This document shows positions 36,301-45,049 of a stretch of 50,570 nucleotides of DNA, piece after piece (position 1 is the stretch's first letter; each line of letters opens with the position of its first letter). Made by a program: the position numbers and the translations under genes. A model generated the notes under the pieces. That model was not told where the DNA came from. It saw only the letters and a program-made list of their open reading frames with translations, and made no database searches. Origin of the DNA: Cardiobacteriaceae bacterium (GTDB lineage Bacteria > Pseudomonadota > Gammaproteobacteria > Cardiobacteriales > Cardiobacteriaceae); contig JAFUTP010000063.1 of NCBI GenBank assembly GCA_017484165.1, positions 1 to 50,570 on the forward strand, read 5' to 3'.

Positions 36301-37740
36301 CTAATTTTGCAGCAAAACGCAACTTTCCCCCAAATTGCGGCTTCTTGCTTGATTTGACTTCCAAATTTGCCTAAAATTATTCCCTAACCAGAATGATTGC
36401 ACTTCTTCGTTAAAGCTATAAATTACTCCCAATTGGCAATTGTCTGGCAAGATTTCTCTTGTTTTTTTTATCAAATTTGCTCCGATTTTTTGGCGGCGGA
36501 ATTCTTCGGCGACCGCAATGCGGCAAACTCTTGCTATTTGTATTTTTCCCCAAGCAGGATTTTTGGTGTTAAATAAAAGTTGCTGCATCAAAATTCTGCC
36601 ACGAGGGCGCGACAGGCCTGAAATTACCGCAGAAATTAGCTCTTCTGGGAGTGGAGTTTCGATTTTTGTCTGACAAATGCCAATTATTTGTCCTAATTTG
36701 TTTTCGGCGACAACTAAAATTTGCAGCGGAATATCGAGCAAAAATTTCACATCTTCGGGGCGGTTGCGGTAATGTGCTTTGCTGAGTAAGGCGACGATTT
36801 GCCCGAGCAAATATTCATTTTCGAACAGCTCTTTTTGATTAACAGGGCGGAAATTTATTTCTTCTATGCTGGTATTTGTATCTATTTTGTAGTGATAATT
36901 ACGACAAAATATAGCATTTAAGCAGGAAGCAAGATGGTCTTCGTTGGAAAAACGGTAGCTTTCGGATAAATAAATTACCTCGGCATTTTTGCTAATTTGC
37001 GGCAAAGTTTTAATAAGGAAATAATTAGCCGAGCCTTCATAACCTTCAAGTGATGTTGCAAGTGAATAATTAGGATATTTTCTGATAAGTTCTAATAGCT
37101 GCAAGGGGGCAATTGCCGCTGCTTCATCAATAAGCATATATTTTGCATTAAGATTACGGCGAATTGCCTCATCAGGAGGTAAAAAAAATAGCTTTGATAG
37201 TTGGGAATTTTCTAGTTGCAAGCGGAAATTTGCTAAATTCTTATTAAAAGATGCAACAATCAAAAGAGGGTAAATATTTTTATCTAACAGGTATTTTGCT
37301 TTTTCGGCAAGTAAAGTTGATTTTCCCGCACCACGACAGCCGATTAAGCATTGAGATTGTTCAGTTTTTATATTTATTTCTTGAATTGAGGATTTAGTTT
37401 CAGCACGAATAAAATTTTCCTGTTGAATAATATTTTCTAATCTTTGATTAAAAAAGTTATTGCACAGCTGAAAATCGATTAAATAGTCCAATTTTTTTAA
37501 TAAATCAGGGTCTCCCTGTGGATAACTTTTTGGTAAATAGAGGTGAAAATTTTTACCATCGATTAAAGTGCCAGCAATTGCGAGCAAAGCATTGGGATTT
37601 AAGCCTTGTTCTGCACTGTAATATATATCTTGGGAGTAATTTATTCCGAGAATTTTGCGGTAATTTTCAAGCTTGAAGTCTCTGCCAAAAACCTCTTTTT
37701 TCGGCAAATCATTTTTTTCTATCAAAATCAATTTACGCAT
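36301..37740 (-). CDS. tmcA: Short TmcA-like tRNA(Met) cytidine acetyltransferase
   Basis: TmcA acetylates C34 in the anticodon of elongator tRNA(Met), using ATP and acetyl-CoA. Visible parts: N-terminal DUF1726-like region (about 1-120), Walker A GCRGAGKSTLLAEKA (about 134), Walker B MLIDEAAAI, and a GNAT domain with RIAVAEEFRRQKIGANLI (about 400-420). At 479 aa it is much shorter than E. coli TmcA (671 aa): the N-terminal domain is cut down and the C-terminal tRNA-binding tail is missing. ATG 37740 is chosen; an in-frame TTG at 37785 would overlap lnt. It follows lnt by 10 bases. It could be a streamlined TmcA or one with reduced function. Confidence 0.85.
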   Translation of the reverse strand: MRKLILIEKNDLPKKEVFGRDFKLENYRKILGINYSQDIYYSAEQGLNPNALLAIAGTLIDGKNFHLYLPKSYPQGDPDLLKKLDYLIDFQLCNNFFNQRLENIIQQENFIRAETKSSIQEINIKTEQSQCLIGCRGAGKSTLLAEKAKYLLDKNIYPLLIVASFNKNLANFRLQLENSQLSKLFFLPPDEAIRRNLNAKYMLIDEAAAIAPLQLLELIRKYPNYSLATSLEGYEGSANYFLIKTLPQISKNAEVIYLSESYRFSNEDHLASCLNAIFCRNYHYKIDTNTSIEEINFRPVNQKELFENEYLLGQIVALLSKAHYRNRPEDVKFLLDIPLQILVVAENKLGQIIGICQTKIETPLPEELISAVISGLSRPRGRILMQQLLFNTKNPAWGKIQIARVCRIAVAEEFRRQKIGANLIKKTREILPDNCQLGVIYSFNEEVQSFWLGNNFRQIWKSNQARSRNLGESCVLLQN

Positions 37741-37750
37741 TTTTTGTATT

Positions 37751-39268
37751 TCATTGTCCTTCGAATTTATGACAAATGAATGCAATTAGCGCGAAATACA
37801 AGAATAAAAATCCGAATATTAGCCAGTTGCCGAAGCGTGCATATGGCGTGAGACCTTTATGAACTTCGACGAATGATGCGAGCACAAATTCTTCATTGAC
37901 AGGGGCGCGGTCGCGGATTTTGCCGTTTGCGGCAATTGTCGCGGTTATGCCGTCATTTGTCGCACGGGCGAGGTCGCGACTAAATTCGATGGAGCGCATT
38001 TGCTGCATTTCTAAATGCTGTGCTGCGGCGCGTGAGCCGCTAAACCAACCGTCGTTGGAAATGTTGATTAAGAAATCGCTTTCTGGCAAAAAAGAATTGC
38101 GAATAACGCGACCGAATGCGCCTTCAAAACAAATAGAAGCGGCGAGTTTATTATTAGCTGCGGTTAATATTTCTTGCCGTTTTCCGCCGCGGGAAAAATC
38201 ACTAAATGGAATATCAACGAATTTCAAGAAAAAGTTGAATAAAAACTTCATCGGAATATATTCACCAAAAGGAAGCAGGTGATCTTTGGAATATTTACCA
38301 CGACCATCGCCGAGTACTAGTAGTGAATTGTAATATATATTAGTATTTTTGCCATACGATGGAATACCGATGATAAGTGTTTGTCCGCGTTTTTTATACA
38401 GTTGGTCGAGGTCGGAGAGTAAATCTTTCGCGTCATCTTCCATAAAGGGAATTGCGGTTTCGGGCCAAATGATGATTTTTTCCTTTAAGTTATTACTAAT
38501 TTTTATATATTTTTCAACATCTTTGCCCATTTGTTCGAAGTCGAATTTGGTGGATTGGGCAATATTTCCCTGTACAAGTGCAAGTTGGATTTTCTCGCCA
38601 GTGTTTTCCGTAAAACGGATAAAACCGCAAAATATTGCAAGCAATAGGCAAGAAAAAAATGTGCATAGGTAGAGAATTTTTCGCCGAATGGTGTAAAAAG
38701 CAAGTAGAGATGATGATAAATATAAAATAAAACTAACTAAAAAAACTCCGCCTAACGGTGCAAAATTTTTCATCGGAGAGTAGAGTTGTGAATATCCAGC
38801 CGAAAGCCAAGGAAAACCGCTGATTAAATAAGCTCGTAATAATTCCGCGAAGGTTAAGAATAAAGGGATAAAAAGCATTCGTTTAGCTGAATTTTCTGCG
38901 GAATATTTATTGATAAAAAATCCCGCAAGAGCAGGAAATAAAGATAAATAAATAACCAAAGCAATATTGGCAGTAATTGCGAAAACAATATGGGCACTAC
39001 CGTATTTCCATAAACTGATATAAACCCAGGCAACTCCCGTTCCGAAAGAACATAAACCGAAAATAAAGCCGATTAGGAATTTGCTTTTATCCGAATGTAA
39101 AAATAAATAACATAGCCCGATTAAAGATAAAAAAGCTGCGGGAAAAAATTGAAAAGGTGCAAAAGCAAAGGGATAAATTAAACCGCAAATTGCCGCAAAG
39201 AGGTAAGAATTATTGAATATCTTTTTGATTAGTTGCTGTTGCAAAAATAATTGCGGAAGTTTAGGCAT
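37751..39268 (-). CDS. lnt: Apolipoprotein N-acyltransferase Lnt
   Basis: Inner-membrane enzyme that adds the third acyl chain to lipoproteins, the last step of lipoprotein maturation. It has 505 aa. About six N-terminal membrane segments (to residue 210) precede a periplasmic nitrilase-like domain with the Glu in VWPETAIPF (about 269), the Lys in the stretch before LLPFGEYIP (about 326) and the Cys in ASICFEGAFG (about 377). A final membrane helix is at the C-terminus. No Shine-Dalgarno sequence is evident. tmcA follows in the same direction. Confidence 0.96.
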   Translation of the reverse strand: MPKLPQLFLQQQLIKKIFNNSYLFAAICGLIYPFAFAPFQFFPAAFLSLIGLCYLFLHSDKSKFLIGFIFGLCSFGTGVAWVYISLWKYGSAHIVFAITANIALVIYLSLFPALAGFFINKYSAENSAKRMLFIPLFLTFAELLRAYLISGFPWLSAGYSQLYSPMKNFAPLGGVFLVSFILYLSSSLLAFYTIRRKILYLCTFFSCLLLAIFCGFIRFTENTGEKIQLALVQGNIAQSTKFDFEQMGKDVEKYIKISNNLKEKIIIWPETAIPFMEDDAKDLLSDLDQLYKKRGQTLIIGIPSYGKNTNIYYNSLLVLGDGRGKYSKDHLLPFGEYIPMKFLFNFFLKFVDIPFSDFSRGGKRQEILTAANNKLAASICFEGAFGRVIRNSFLPESDFLINISNDGWFSGSRAAAQHLEMQQMRSIEFSRDLARATNDGITATIAANGKIRDRAPVNEEFVLASFVEVHKGLTPYARFGNWLIFGFLFLYFALIAFICHKFEGQ

Positions 39269-39309
39269 GGTTTATAAGCTTGAAGTAATAAATAATTTAA
39301 TATGGAAAT

Positions 39310-39340
39310 AAAAAAGTAGGGCATAGAGCCCAACTTTTTT
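39310..39340 (-). terminator. Terminator after tenA
   Basis: AAAAAAGT-A-GGGC (39310-39322) pairs with GCCC-A-ACTTTTTT (39328-39340), with a mismatch in mid-stem. A T-run follows on the minus strand. It separates tenA from lnt. Confidence 0.78.
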
Positions 39341-39357
39341 ATTACAAGAGATAAATT

Positions 39358-40614
39358 TTATTTTTTATCATTTTCTTCTGCCGCTCTTTTACTCGCTTGT
39401 TCTAATGCTTTTTTTCTCGCTTCTGACATTGGCACGGCATTTTTTTCTGGTGTTTCGATTGCCGCTCTGTTTGCGGCTTCCATTGCGCGTTTTCTGGCAT
39501 CTGACATCGGACGAGAATTATCGCTTGTATTTTCCTGTTTGCTTGCCGCTTCCATTGCTCTTTGTCTGGCGTTAGAAATCATTGATTTTGGTGTTGTGCC
39601 TTGATAATTATCCTCTTCTGGATTATTTTCTACCGTTGGAGCTTCTTTTATTACTGGTCTTGCTGATGATTTTTTAACATCTTCTGTTTTATTTTCTTTA
39701 CTATTAGCGGTTTTTTCTTCTACTTTTTCCAGATTATCTTGCTCTGATATTTCTTCAATTATTTCATCTGCTGCGATTTGTTTTGGTTCTGTGATAATTT
39801 CTGCTTCAACTGTCGGTTTTGCGGCTTCTTTTATTGCTTGTTTGGAATTATTCTTATCTTCTTTATTATCCTCTGCTAGCGTTTCATCTTCTGATTTTTT
39901 ATTTTTGCGCATTATTTTCCACAAGCTTTCCTGATTGGATTTTTTGTTGCCGACTTCCCAGGCATAATTCCAAAAATCAAGTTCATATTCACTACAACGA
40001 AGGAATATTTCTTCATATCTTTCAAGTTCTTGCGGAGTTGATTTAGCGGTAATTTTGTTGAAAAAGTTGATTAAATCTTGATTATTCGCCGCATAATCCT
40101 CTGATGAATAGTCGCTGACCCATTTGCCGAATAATTTATGCTCTTTGGCTTTGGGATTGTTTTTTACAATTTCCGTTGCGATTTCGCTATAACTCCAAGA
40201 GCATGACAAGATTGCTGCAAGTATTTCTTTTACGCCGTATTGATATGCACAGTGAAGCATATAAGAAGTATATGAACGGTTATTTGCAGACATTGAAGTT
40301 TTTAATGCTTGTTCATTAGAAATACCTAATTGCTGCATATATTTACGGTGAATATTCATTTCTGAATTCAGCATAAAGTAGATGCTATCGGAAAAAAGCC
40401 GCATTGTCTCTTCGTTGTCGGCTTTTGCGATGCCAAGAGCATATACCTTCATATATTCATAAAGGTATAAATAATCCTGCACAAGATAGGCGGCAAACTT
40501 ATTTTGTTCTAATGTTCCATCGGTAATTTTTTGTATAAAGGGGTGAGAATGATATTGCTGCCAGATGTCTTTTGCGGCATTGTGTAATTTGCTACTAGTT
40601 GTTTTTGCGTTCAT
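39358..40614 (-). CDS. tenA: TenA-family thiaminase II with a long charged C-terminal extension
   Basis: Residues 1 to about 220 are a full TenA domain (aminopyrimidine aminohydrolase in thiamine salvage). The catalytic Cys is C138 in SCSWSYSEIA and the conserved Glu lies in CSEYELDFWNYAW. Residues about 230-418 are not part of TenA. They are Glu/Lys/Ala-rich, probably disordered, and end in three related units about 30 residues apart (ISNARQRAMEAAS, MSDARKRAMEAAN, MSEARKKALEQAS). AAGGAA upstream supports the start. No other thiamine gene is near, and the tail has no known counterpart that I recognise. Confidence 0.9.
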   Translation of the reverse strand: MNAKTTSSKLHNAAKDIWQQYHSHPFIQKITDGTLEQNKFAAYLVQDYLYLYEYMKVYALGIAKADNEETMRLFSDSIYFMLNSEMNIHRKYMQQLGISNEQALKTSMSANNRSYTSYMLHCAYQYGVKEILAAILSCSWSYSEIATEIVKNNPKAKEHKLFGKWVSDYSSEDYAANNQDLINFFNKITAKSTPQELERYEEIFLRCSEYELDFWNYAWEVGNKKSNQESLWKIMRKNKKSEDETLAEDNKEDKNNSKQAIKEAAKPTVEAEIITEPKQIAADEIIEEISEQDNLEKVEEKTANSKENKTEDVKKSSARPVIKEAPTVENNPEEDNYQGTTPKSMISNARQRAMEAASKQENTSDNSRPMSDARKRAMEAANRAAIETPEKNAVPMSEARKKALEQASKRAAEENDKK

Positions 40615-40683
40615 CGTTTTTCCTTAAAGACTAAAAATAAATGCTGGGTAATTTTTTAAGCTATAAAAATAGCTGATAAGAAT

Positions 40684-41430
40684 TCATAAATTTTTTTTCG
40701 ATAATTCCTCTGCCTGAATTTTGTCCCGCATTTGTCGGACAATATCCTCAATTTCGCGGTTAATTGCATCGGCTTTGCGCTTATTTGGTTCGACGATTTT
40801 TCCGACTTCCACCGTTATTGTTCCAGGTGAAATCCAACCGCTACGCGGCCAAAACATTCCTGCATTATGCGCAATTGGCAAAATCGGTGTGGAAAGTTTT
40901 TCGGAAATTTTTGCTGCACCTTGCTTGAATTTTATCGGCGCATCGTAAGGAAAACGGTGTCCTTCGGGAAAAATTACGATGGAATAGCCTGAATTTATCC
41001 GCTGCTTGCCTTGCACCAAAACCTGCGCCAGAGCTCGTTTGCCTTTTTTACGGTTGATTGCGATCGGTTTGAGTGAGCCGATTGCCCAGCCGAAAAACGG
41101 AATAGCGAGAAGTTCGCGTTTGAGCACCCAAACTTGTTTGCGCAGAATTAGCGGTAAAAATACGGTTTCCCAAGCGGATTGATGATTTGCCGCGACAATT
41201 ACCGCTGTTTGTGGCACATTTTCCTCTCCCCGCACCTGCCATTTTAAACCGCAAATAACTCGTAATAACCACATCGTGCTGTCCGACCAGTGAGTGGCAA
41301 AATAATGTCGAATACCGAATGGCAGGGGTAGTGCTAAAACAATCGCGACCGACCAAAAAAAGATGCAAAAACTCCACGCGATATAAAAAATAACGGTGCG
41401 GACTTTGCAAGAAAAAGGTATTTTTTTCAT
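40684..41430 (-). CDS. plsC: 1-acyl-sn-glycerol-3-phosphate acyltransferase PlsC
   Basis: Adds the second acyl chain in phospholipid synthesis, giving phosphatidic acid. It has 248 aa. An N-terminal hydrophobic anchor (residues about 12-38) is followed by the acyltransferase motif ANHQSAWETV (Glu where many members have Asp in HX4D), FFGWAIGSLKPIAINR, FPEGHRFPYDAP and PILPIAHNAGMFWPR. The start is ATG 41430; a TTG two codons earlier is the alternative. It follows gmhB at 68 bases and is probably co-transcribed, both serving the envelope. Confidence 0.95.
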   Translation of the reverse strand: MKKIPFSCKVRTVIFYIAWSFCIFFWSVAIVLALPLPFGIRHYFATHWSDSTMWLLRVICGLKWQVRGEENVPQTAVIVAANHQSAWETVFLPLILRKQVWVLKRELLAIPFFGWAIGSLKPIAINRKKGKRALAQVLVQGKQRINSGYSIVIFPEGHRFPYDAPIKFKQGAAKISEKLSTPILPIAHNAGMFWPRSGWISPGTITVEVGKIVEPNKRKADAINREIEDIVRQMRDKIQAEELSKKNL

Positions 41431-41498
41431 ATTCAAAAACTTTTATTTATTTGAGTTTATTTTACTACTGTTTGATTTAATTTTGTCAGCTGTTTTAT

Positions 41499-42059
41499 TT
41501 AATTGTCCTGATAAAAACCGCTATCTAATAAATATTGCACGGCGTTAAGTAAATCAGGAAAAAAGGCAATATCTTTAAGCTCTTCCGTATATTTTTCGCG
41601 GCATTTTTGACCTTTTCCCGTGCCGACTAAAATCGGCACTGCCCCAGCTCGCAGAGCGGCTTGTATATCTTTGTAATCATCACCGATATACGGCACTTTG
41701 TCCAAACTATTTAGCCCGAAATTTTCCATCTGTTTGATGAGCATTCCAGGATTTGGTTTGCGCAGCGGGTGATTATCATCAGAGTAAGGACAATAGATAA
41801 TTTTTAACTCTCCACCGCCATTTTTTTTCACCTCTTCTTGTAATTTTTGGTGAATTGCGGATAAATCATTTTCGCTATAAATACCTTTTTCTATTCCCGC
41901 TTGGTTAGTGCAAATTCCAACTTTGATACCGTTATCGTGAAGTAATTGCAAAGCACGCAAACTTTGCGGAAAAATAACAAGTTCATCTGGATGTCGGACA
42001 TAGTCATCACGGTCATAATTGAGCACGCCATCGCGGTCGAGAAGGATTAGTTTGGTCAT
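41499..42059 (-). CDS. gmhB: D-glycero-D-manno-heptose 1,7-bisphosphate phosphatase GmhB-like (HAD family)
   Basis: Removes the C7 phosphate in ADP-heptose synthesis for the LPS inner core. It has 186 aa. The HAD nucleophile pair is D8 and D10 (LILLDRDGVLNYDRDD), followed by GICTNQAGIEKG, LRKPNPGML and YIGDDYKDIQAALRAG. The Cys/His zinc loop of E. coli GmhB is not conserved: only one Cys remains (IYCPYSDDNH). It is therefore a zinc-free variant, or possibly a histidinol-phosphatase-like relative. GGAG lies just upstream of the start. Confidence 0.88.
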   Translation of the reverse strand: MTKLILLDRDGVLNYDRDDYVRHPDELVIFPQSLRALQLLHDNGIKVGICTNQAGIEKGIYSENDLSAIHQKLQEEVKKNGGGELKIIYCPYSDDNHPLRKPNPGMLIKQMENFGLNSLDKVPYIGDDYKDIQAALRAGAVPILVGTGKGQKCREKYTEELKDIAFFPDLLNAVQYLLDSGFYQDN

Positions 42060-42085
42060 ATAACTCCATCAAATAGAAAAAGAGT

Positions 42086-42326
42086 GCAATTTATTCCGCC
42101 AAATTCTGCGCGAAAGGTCGTATCTAAAAATTCGTCATTTTGAGCCGCAGGCGAAAAATCTCTATCAGTAGATCCTTCACTGCGTTCAGGATGACGATAA
42201 AAAATAGAACTAACTCTAAATTTAGATGCGCTAAAAGAGCAATTTAATCCATCAAATCCTGCAAAGAAACAATTATTCATTGCAGTTTTTGTTAAGAACA
42301 ATTACTCCGCCAAATTCTGCAACAAA
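42086..42326. repeat. Partial duplications of the 3' end of the DUF455 gene, interrupted by copy H
   Basis: Three related stretches: 42086-42115, 42239-42269 and 42299-42326, each with the pattern CAATTTA-TCCGCCAAATTCTGC (split and with small changes). The third is the real 3' end of the DUF455 gene; the other two lie behind its stop. The 121-bp element is inserted between the first and second. Confidence 0.65.
42115..42232 (+). mobile_element. MITE-like element, copy H (worn ends)
   Basis: The core palindrome is intact (GTCATTTTGAGCCGC to TTCAGGATGACG). The left end is AGGTCGTATCTAAA and the right end TTTAGATGCGCT, so the outer bases have decayed. No flanking duplication can be called. It lies between gmhB and the DUF455 gene. 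Confidence 0.75.
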
Positions 42327-43102
42327 GCAATTTCCAAATCATCGAATCCCGCCTGCAAGCGCGCTTCGATGTTAAACGGGCCTTTTATTTTGGTTTTGAG
42401 ATAGCCAGTGAGCAGTTCGGTGAATTTTTCGCGGTAGTCGATATTTCTCTGTTCGCAGCAATATTTGAACCAATGCGAACCGATAGCGACATGACCGTGC
42501 TCTTCGCGGTAGATGATGTCGAGGAGTTTTGCGGTGCGATGCTCCCCGATATCGCGGAGTTTTTCCTGAATTTTCGGCGTTACATCCAGCCCACGCGCTT
42601 CCATCACACGCGGGACGAGTGCCATTCTCACCATCGGGTCGTATTCCGTTTCGTGGCAAGCTTCCCAAAGCCCCGCGTGGGCAGGAAAATCGCCGTAATT
42701 CGCACCGAGTTCGCGCAGTCTTTGCAAAATTAGCGTGAAGTGATAGCACTCTTCTTTGGCAACCTGCAACCAATCGCGGGTGAATTCTTCAGGCATATCT
42801 TGAAAGCGGTAAGCAGCATCAAGAGCGAGATTTATCGCGTTGAATTCAATATGACAGACGGCATGCAGCATCGCTTGCAAACCTTCCAATGTTCCGATTC
42901 GCCGTCTCGGCACATCTTTGGGCGAGACAATTTCGGGTTTATCTGGTCTGCCAGCGTCGGAAATTGATAGAACTTCTGTTTTTTCCCGTTTGAATAAACC
43001 GTCCTTGTAGCCGAAAAATAGAGCATAAGTTTGCTGAATTTTGTCGAAGGGGGCTTTTGTCATCAAGGCTTGGTAAATTGCCGAAAAAATATTGTCATTC
43101 AT
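42302..43102 (-). CDS. DUF455 family ferritin-like protein
   Basis: 266 aa, four-helix ferritin-like fold related to the MiaE group of di-iron proteins. Likely metal ligands are the Glu/His residues in HIEFNAINLALDAA, VAKEECYHFTLI and YREEHGHVAIG. The N-terminal IVSPKDVPRRRIGTLEG is characteristic of DUF455. The biochemical function of the family is not settled. No clear Shine-Dalgarno sequence. It lies 45 bases after sodA-type superoxide dismutase on the same strand, which would suit an iron or oxidative-stress role, though this is inference. Confidence 0.88.
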   Translation of the reverse strand: MNDNIFSAIYQALMTKAPFDKIQQTYALFFGYKDGLFKREKTEVLSISDAGRPDKPEIVSPKDVPRRRIGTLEGLQAMLHAVCHIEFNAINLALDAAYRFQDMPEEFTRDWLQVAKEECYHFTLILQRLRELGANYGDFPAHAGLWEACHETEYDPMVRMALVPRVMEARGLDVTPKIQEKLRDIGEHRTAKLLDIIYREEHGHVAIGSHWFKYCCEQRNIDYREKFTELLTGYLKTKIKGPFNIEARLQAGFDDLEIALLQNLAE

Positions 43103-43147
43103 ATTGTCAATGCTAATAAACAGTGCAGAATTTTTTGACAGACAGGG

Positions 43148-43792
43148 TTATTTTTTATCTCTATCGATATTTTTTATCGCTTTTGTGCAATCTTGTGGCA
43201 TTGCATTATTAAATCTTGCTTCTACATTTTCCCAATTAACTATATTCCAAAAAGCCTTTACATAGTCAGTTTTTACATTCAAATAGTCCAAATAAAAAGC
43301 GTGTTCCCACATATCTAAAAGCAGCAAGGGGGTAATATTTAACGGTAAATTATTTTGATGATCATAAAATTGCAAAATAACTAGATTTTCAGAAGTTCTA
43401 TCAAGTCCTAAACAAGCCCAACCAGAACCTTGAATTGAAGTCGCGACTGCGGTAAATTGAGCTTGAAAATTGCTAAAAGAGCCGAAAAAATCTTTAATTG
43501 CATAAGCTATTTCTCCGCTAGCTTCACCGCCTGCTTTCGGTGCAAGATTAGTCCAAAAAATGCAGTGATTATTATGCCCTGCAAGATTGAAGGATAAGTC
43601 TTTAGAGTATTGATTTATTAAGGAAAAATCATTATTTTTTCTCGCATTTTCGAGATTTTCCAAAGCTTTATTTGCCCCCGCTACATAAGCCGCGTGATGT
43701 TTATCGTGATGCAATTGCATTATCTTTGCGGAAATATGTGGTTCAAGTGCAGCATAGTCATAAGGTAAATCAGGAAGAGTATATTTATTCAT
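43148..43792 (-). CDS. sodA: Superoxide dismutase, Mn/Fe type (actinobacterial-like)
   Basis: Converts superoxide to oxygen and peroxide. It has 214 aa. Metal ligands are H28 ([10 protein letters not shown]), H76 (GHNNHCIFW), D160 and H164 ([11 protein letters not shown]), with the same numbering as Mycobacterium SodA as I recall it. The whole sequence ([46 protein letters not shown]) is much closer to actinobacterial enzymes than to proteobacterial SodA or SodB, pointing to transfer. No signal peptide, so cytoplasmic. Metal preference (Mn, Fe or both) cannot be decided. AAGGAA lies upstream. Confidence 0.96.
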   Translation of the reverse strand: MNKYTLPDLPYDYAALEPHISAKIMQLHHDKHHAAYVAGANKALENLENARKNNDFSLINQYSKDLSFNLAGHNNHCIFWTNLAPKAGGEASGEIAYAIKDFFGSFSNFQAQFTAVATSIQGSGWACLGLDRTSENLVILQFYDHQNNLPLNITPLLLLDMWEHAFYLDYLNVKTDYVKAFWNIVNWENVEARFNNAMPQDCTKAIKNIDRDKK

Positions 43793-43856
43793 AAATGTTC
43801 CTTGAAGTGTTACGGTATAAATAAAAAGCTATAAATAAAGTCTTATTTTGTTAAGG

Positions 43857-44888
43857 TTAAAGATATGAAAGGAGTAATTTTGCCATTTCAGCGGTGGATA
43901 TTTCTTGGCAATTAAATGGATTTTGTCCGCACCATAATGATGAGAAGTCTTCTTTATTTAACTTTTCAGCTTCTTTTTTTATTGCATTATTGGCACTTGC
44001 AGCGTATGGAAAGGGTAAAATTTTATCGCTGATGAAGTTATTTTCACGCATAAAACGGTTAATTATTCCGCGCGCTGGTTTGCCTGAAAATAAATTAGTA
44101 AGAGCGGTAGAAAAATTAGCTTTATCGGCAATATTTTTTTGAATTTCACGGCGGTGAATTGGGCTGATTTTGCTCTCCGTGCAAAGCAAAAATGCCGTGC
44201 CGATTTGCACATAATCCGCGCCCAGAGTAAATGCCGCCTGTATTGATGCTTTATCGGCAATACCGCCTGCGGCAATAATCGGTTTTTTGATGACTTTGCG
44301 CATTGAATTTAGTAGCGCGAATAGCCCGACTTGTTCCTCAACTTTGCTTAAAAAATTGCCGCGATGACCGCCAGCTTCCAAACCTTGGGCGATGATGAAA
44401 TCTGCTCCGTGCTCTTCTAAAAATACGGCTTCTTGCAAGGTGGTTGCCGAGGAAATGACGACCGCCCCCGTGTTTTTGACCGCGTCCAAGAGATTTTTGT
44501 CAGGCAAACCGAAGTGAAAACTCACGATTTGCGGACGGTATTTTTCGACTATTTCTGCTTGTTTTTTACCGAACGGGCGGCGGATTACGCCTTCGGGAAT
44601 GTTGTCGGGATTGATGGAAAATTCTTTGAAATAGGGCGAGAGAAATTTATTTTGCTCTGCGGTTTGCTTCGCGGTAATTTCAGGCATTTGATGCGCGAAA
44701 AAATTGAGATTGAAGGGTTTCGAGGTTGCGCGTTGAATAGTTTCAATTTCACGGCAAAGTTCTTCTGGCGAGAGGGATGAACAAGCAAGCGAGCCGATTA
44801 AACCGTTTTCGCAGGCGGCAATTGTCATTTTGCTGTCTTGTGCGCCGAGCATCGGTGCTTGAATGATTTTTGACGGTAAATTTTTCAT
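43857..44888 (-). CDS. Nitronate monooxygenase (NMO / 2-nitropropane dioxygenase family)
   Basis: FMN-dependent TIM-barrel enzyme that oxidises toxic nitronates such as propionate-3-nitronate. It has 343 aa. Motifs: N-terminal IIQAPMLGAQDSKM, NLNFFAHQMPE, the FMN/active-site stretch ADFIIAQGLEAGGHRGNF, and AAGGIADKASIQAAFTLGAD followed by VQIGTAFLLCTES. The pattern fits class I NMO. AAGGAGAT precedes the chosen ATG; a longer reading enters the repeat element. Next gene in the same direction is superoxide dismutase. Confidence 0.92.
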   Translation of the reverse strand: MKNLPSKIIQAPMLGAQDSKMTIAACENGLIGSLACSSLSPEELCREIETIQRATSKPFNLNFFAHQMPEITAKQTAEQNKFLSPYFKEFSINPDNIPEGVIRRPFGKKQAEIVEKYRPQIVSFHFGLPDKNLLDAVKNTGAVVISSATTLQEAVFLEEHGADFIIAQGLEAGGHRGNFLSKVEEQVGLFALLNSMRKVIKKPIIAAGGIADKASIQAAFTLGADYVQIGTAFLLCTESKISPIHRREIQKNIADKANFSTALTNLFSGKPARGIINRFMRENNFISDKILPFPYAASANNAIKKEAEKLNKEDFSSLWCGQNPFNCQEISTAEMAKLLLSYL

Positions 44889-44913
44889 TTTGTATCTCCT
44901 TGAATTTTGTAAG

Positions 44914-45014
44914 TGGCACATCTAAAAATTCGTCATTTTGAGCCGTAGGCGAAAAATCTCTATTGGCAGATCCCTCGAGAGTAAAAAGATAGAACTAATT
45001 CTGAATTTAGATGG
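44914..45014 (+). mobile_element. Truncated MITE-like element, copy I
   Basis: The left end TGGCACATCTAAA and the left half of the palindrome are clear, but the right arm has lost about 15 bases (TCCCTCGAGAGTAAAA). The right end TTTAGATGGCC is degraded. Two copies of ATAAACAGAAATTAGA follow (45017-45032 and 45039-45054), the second running into the ribE stop region. Confidence 0.7.
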
Positions 45015-45049
45015 CCATAAACAGAAATTAGATGCGTCATAAACAGAAA

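Noticed and set aside
36260-36364. N-terminal extension of the toxin-like protein to 36364
   Set aside because: It would overlap the tmcA 3' end and bury a clear signal peptide that has its own AAGGAA site.
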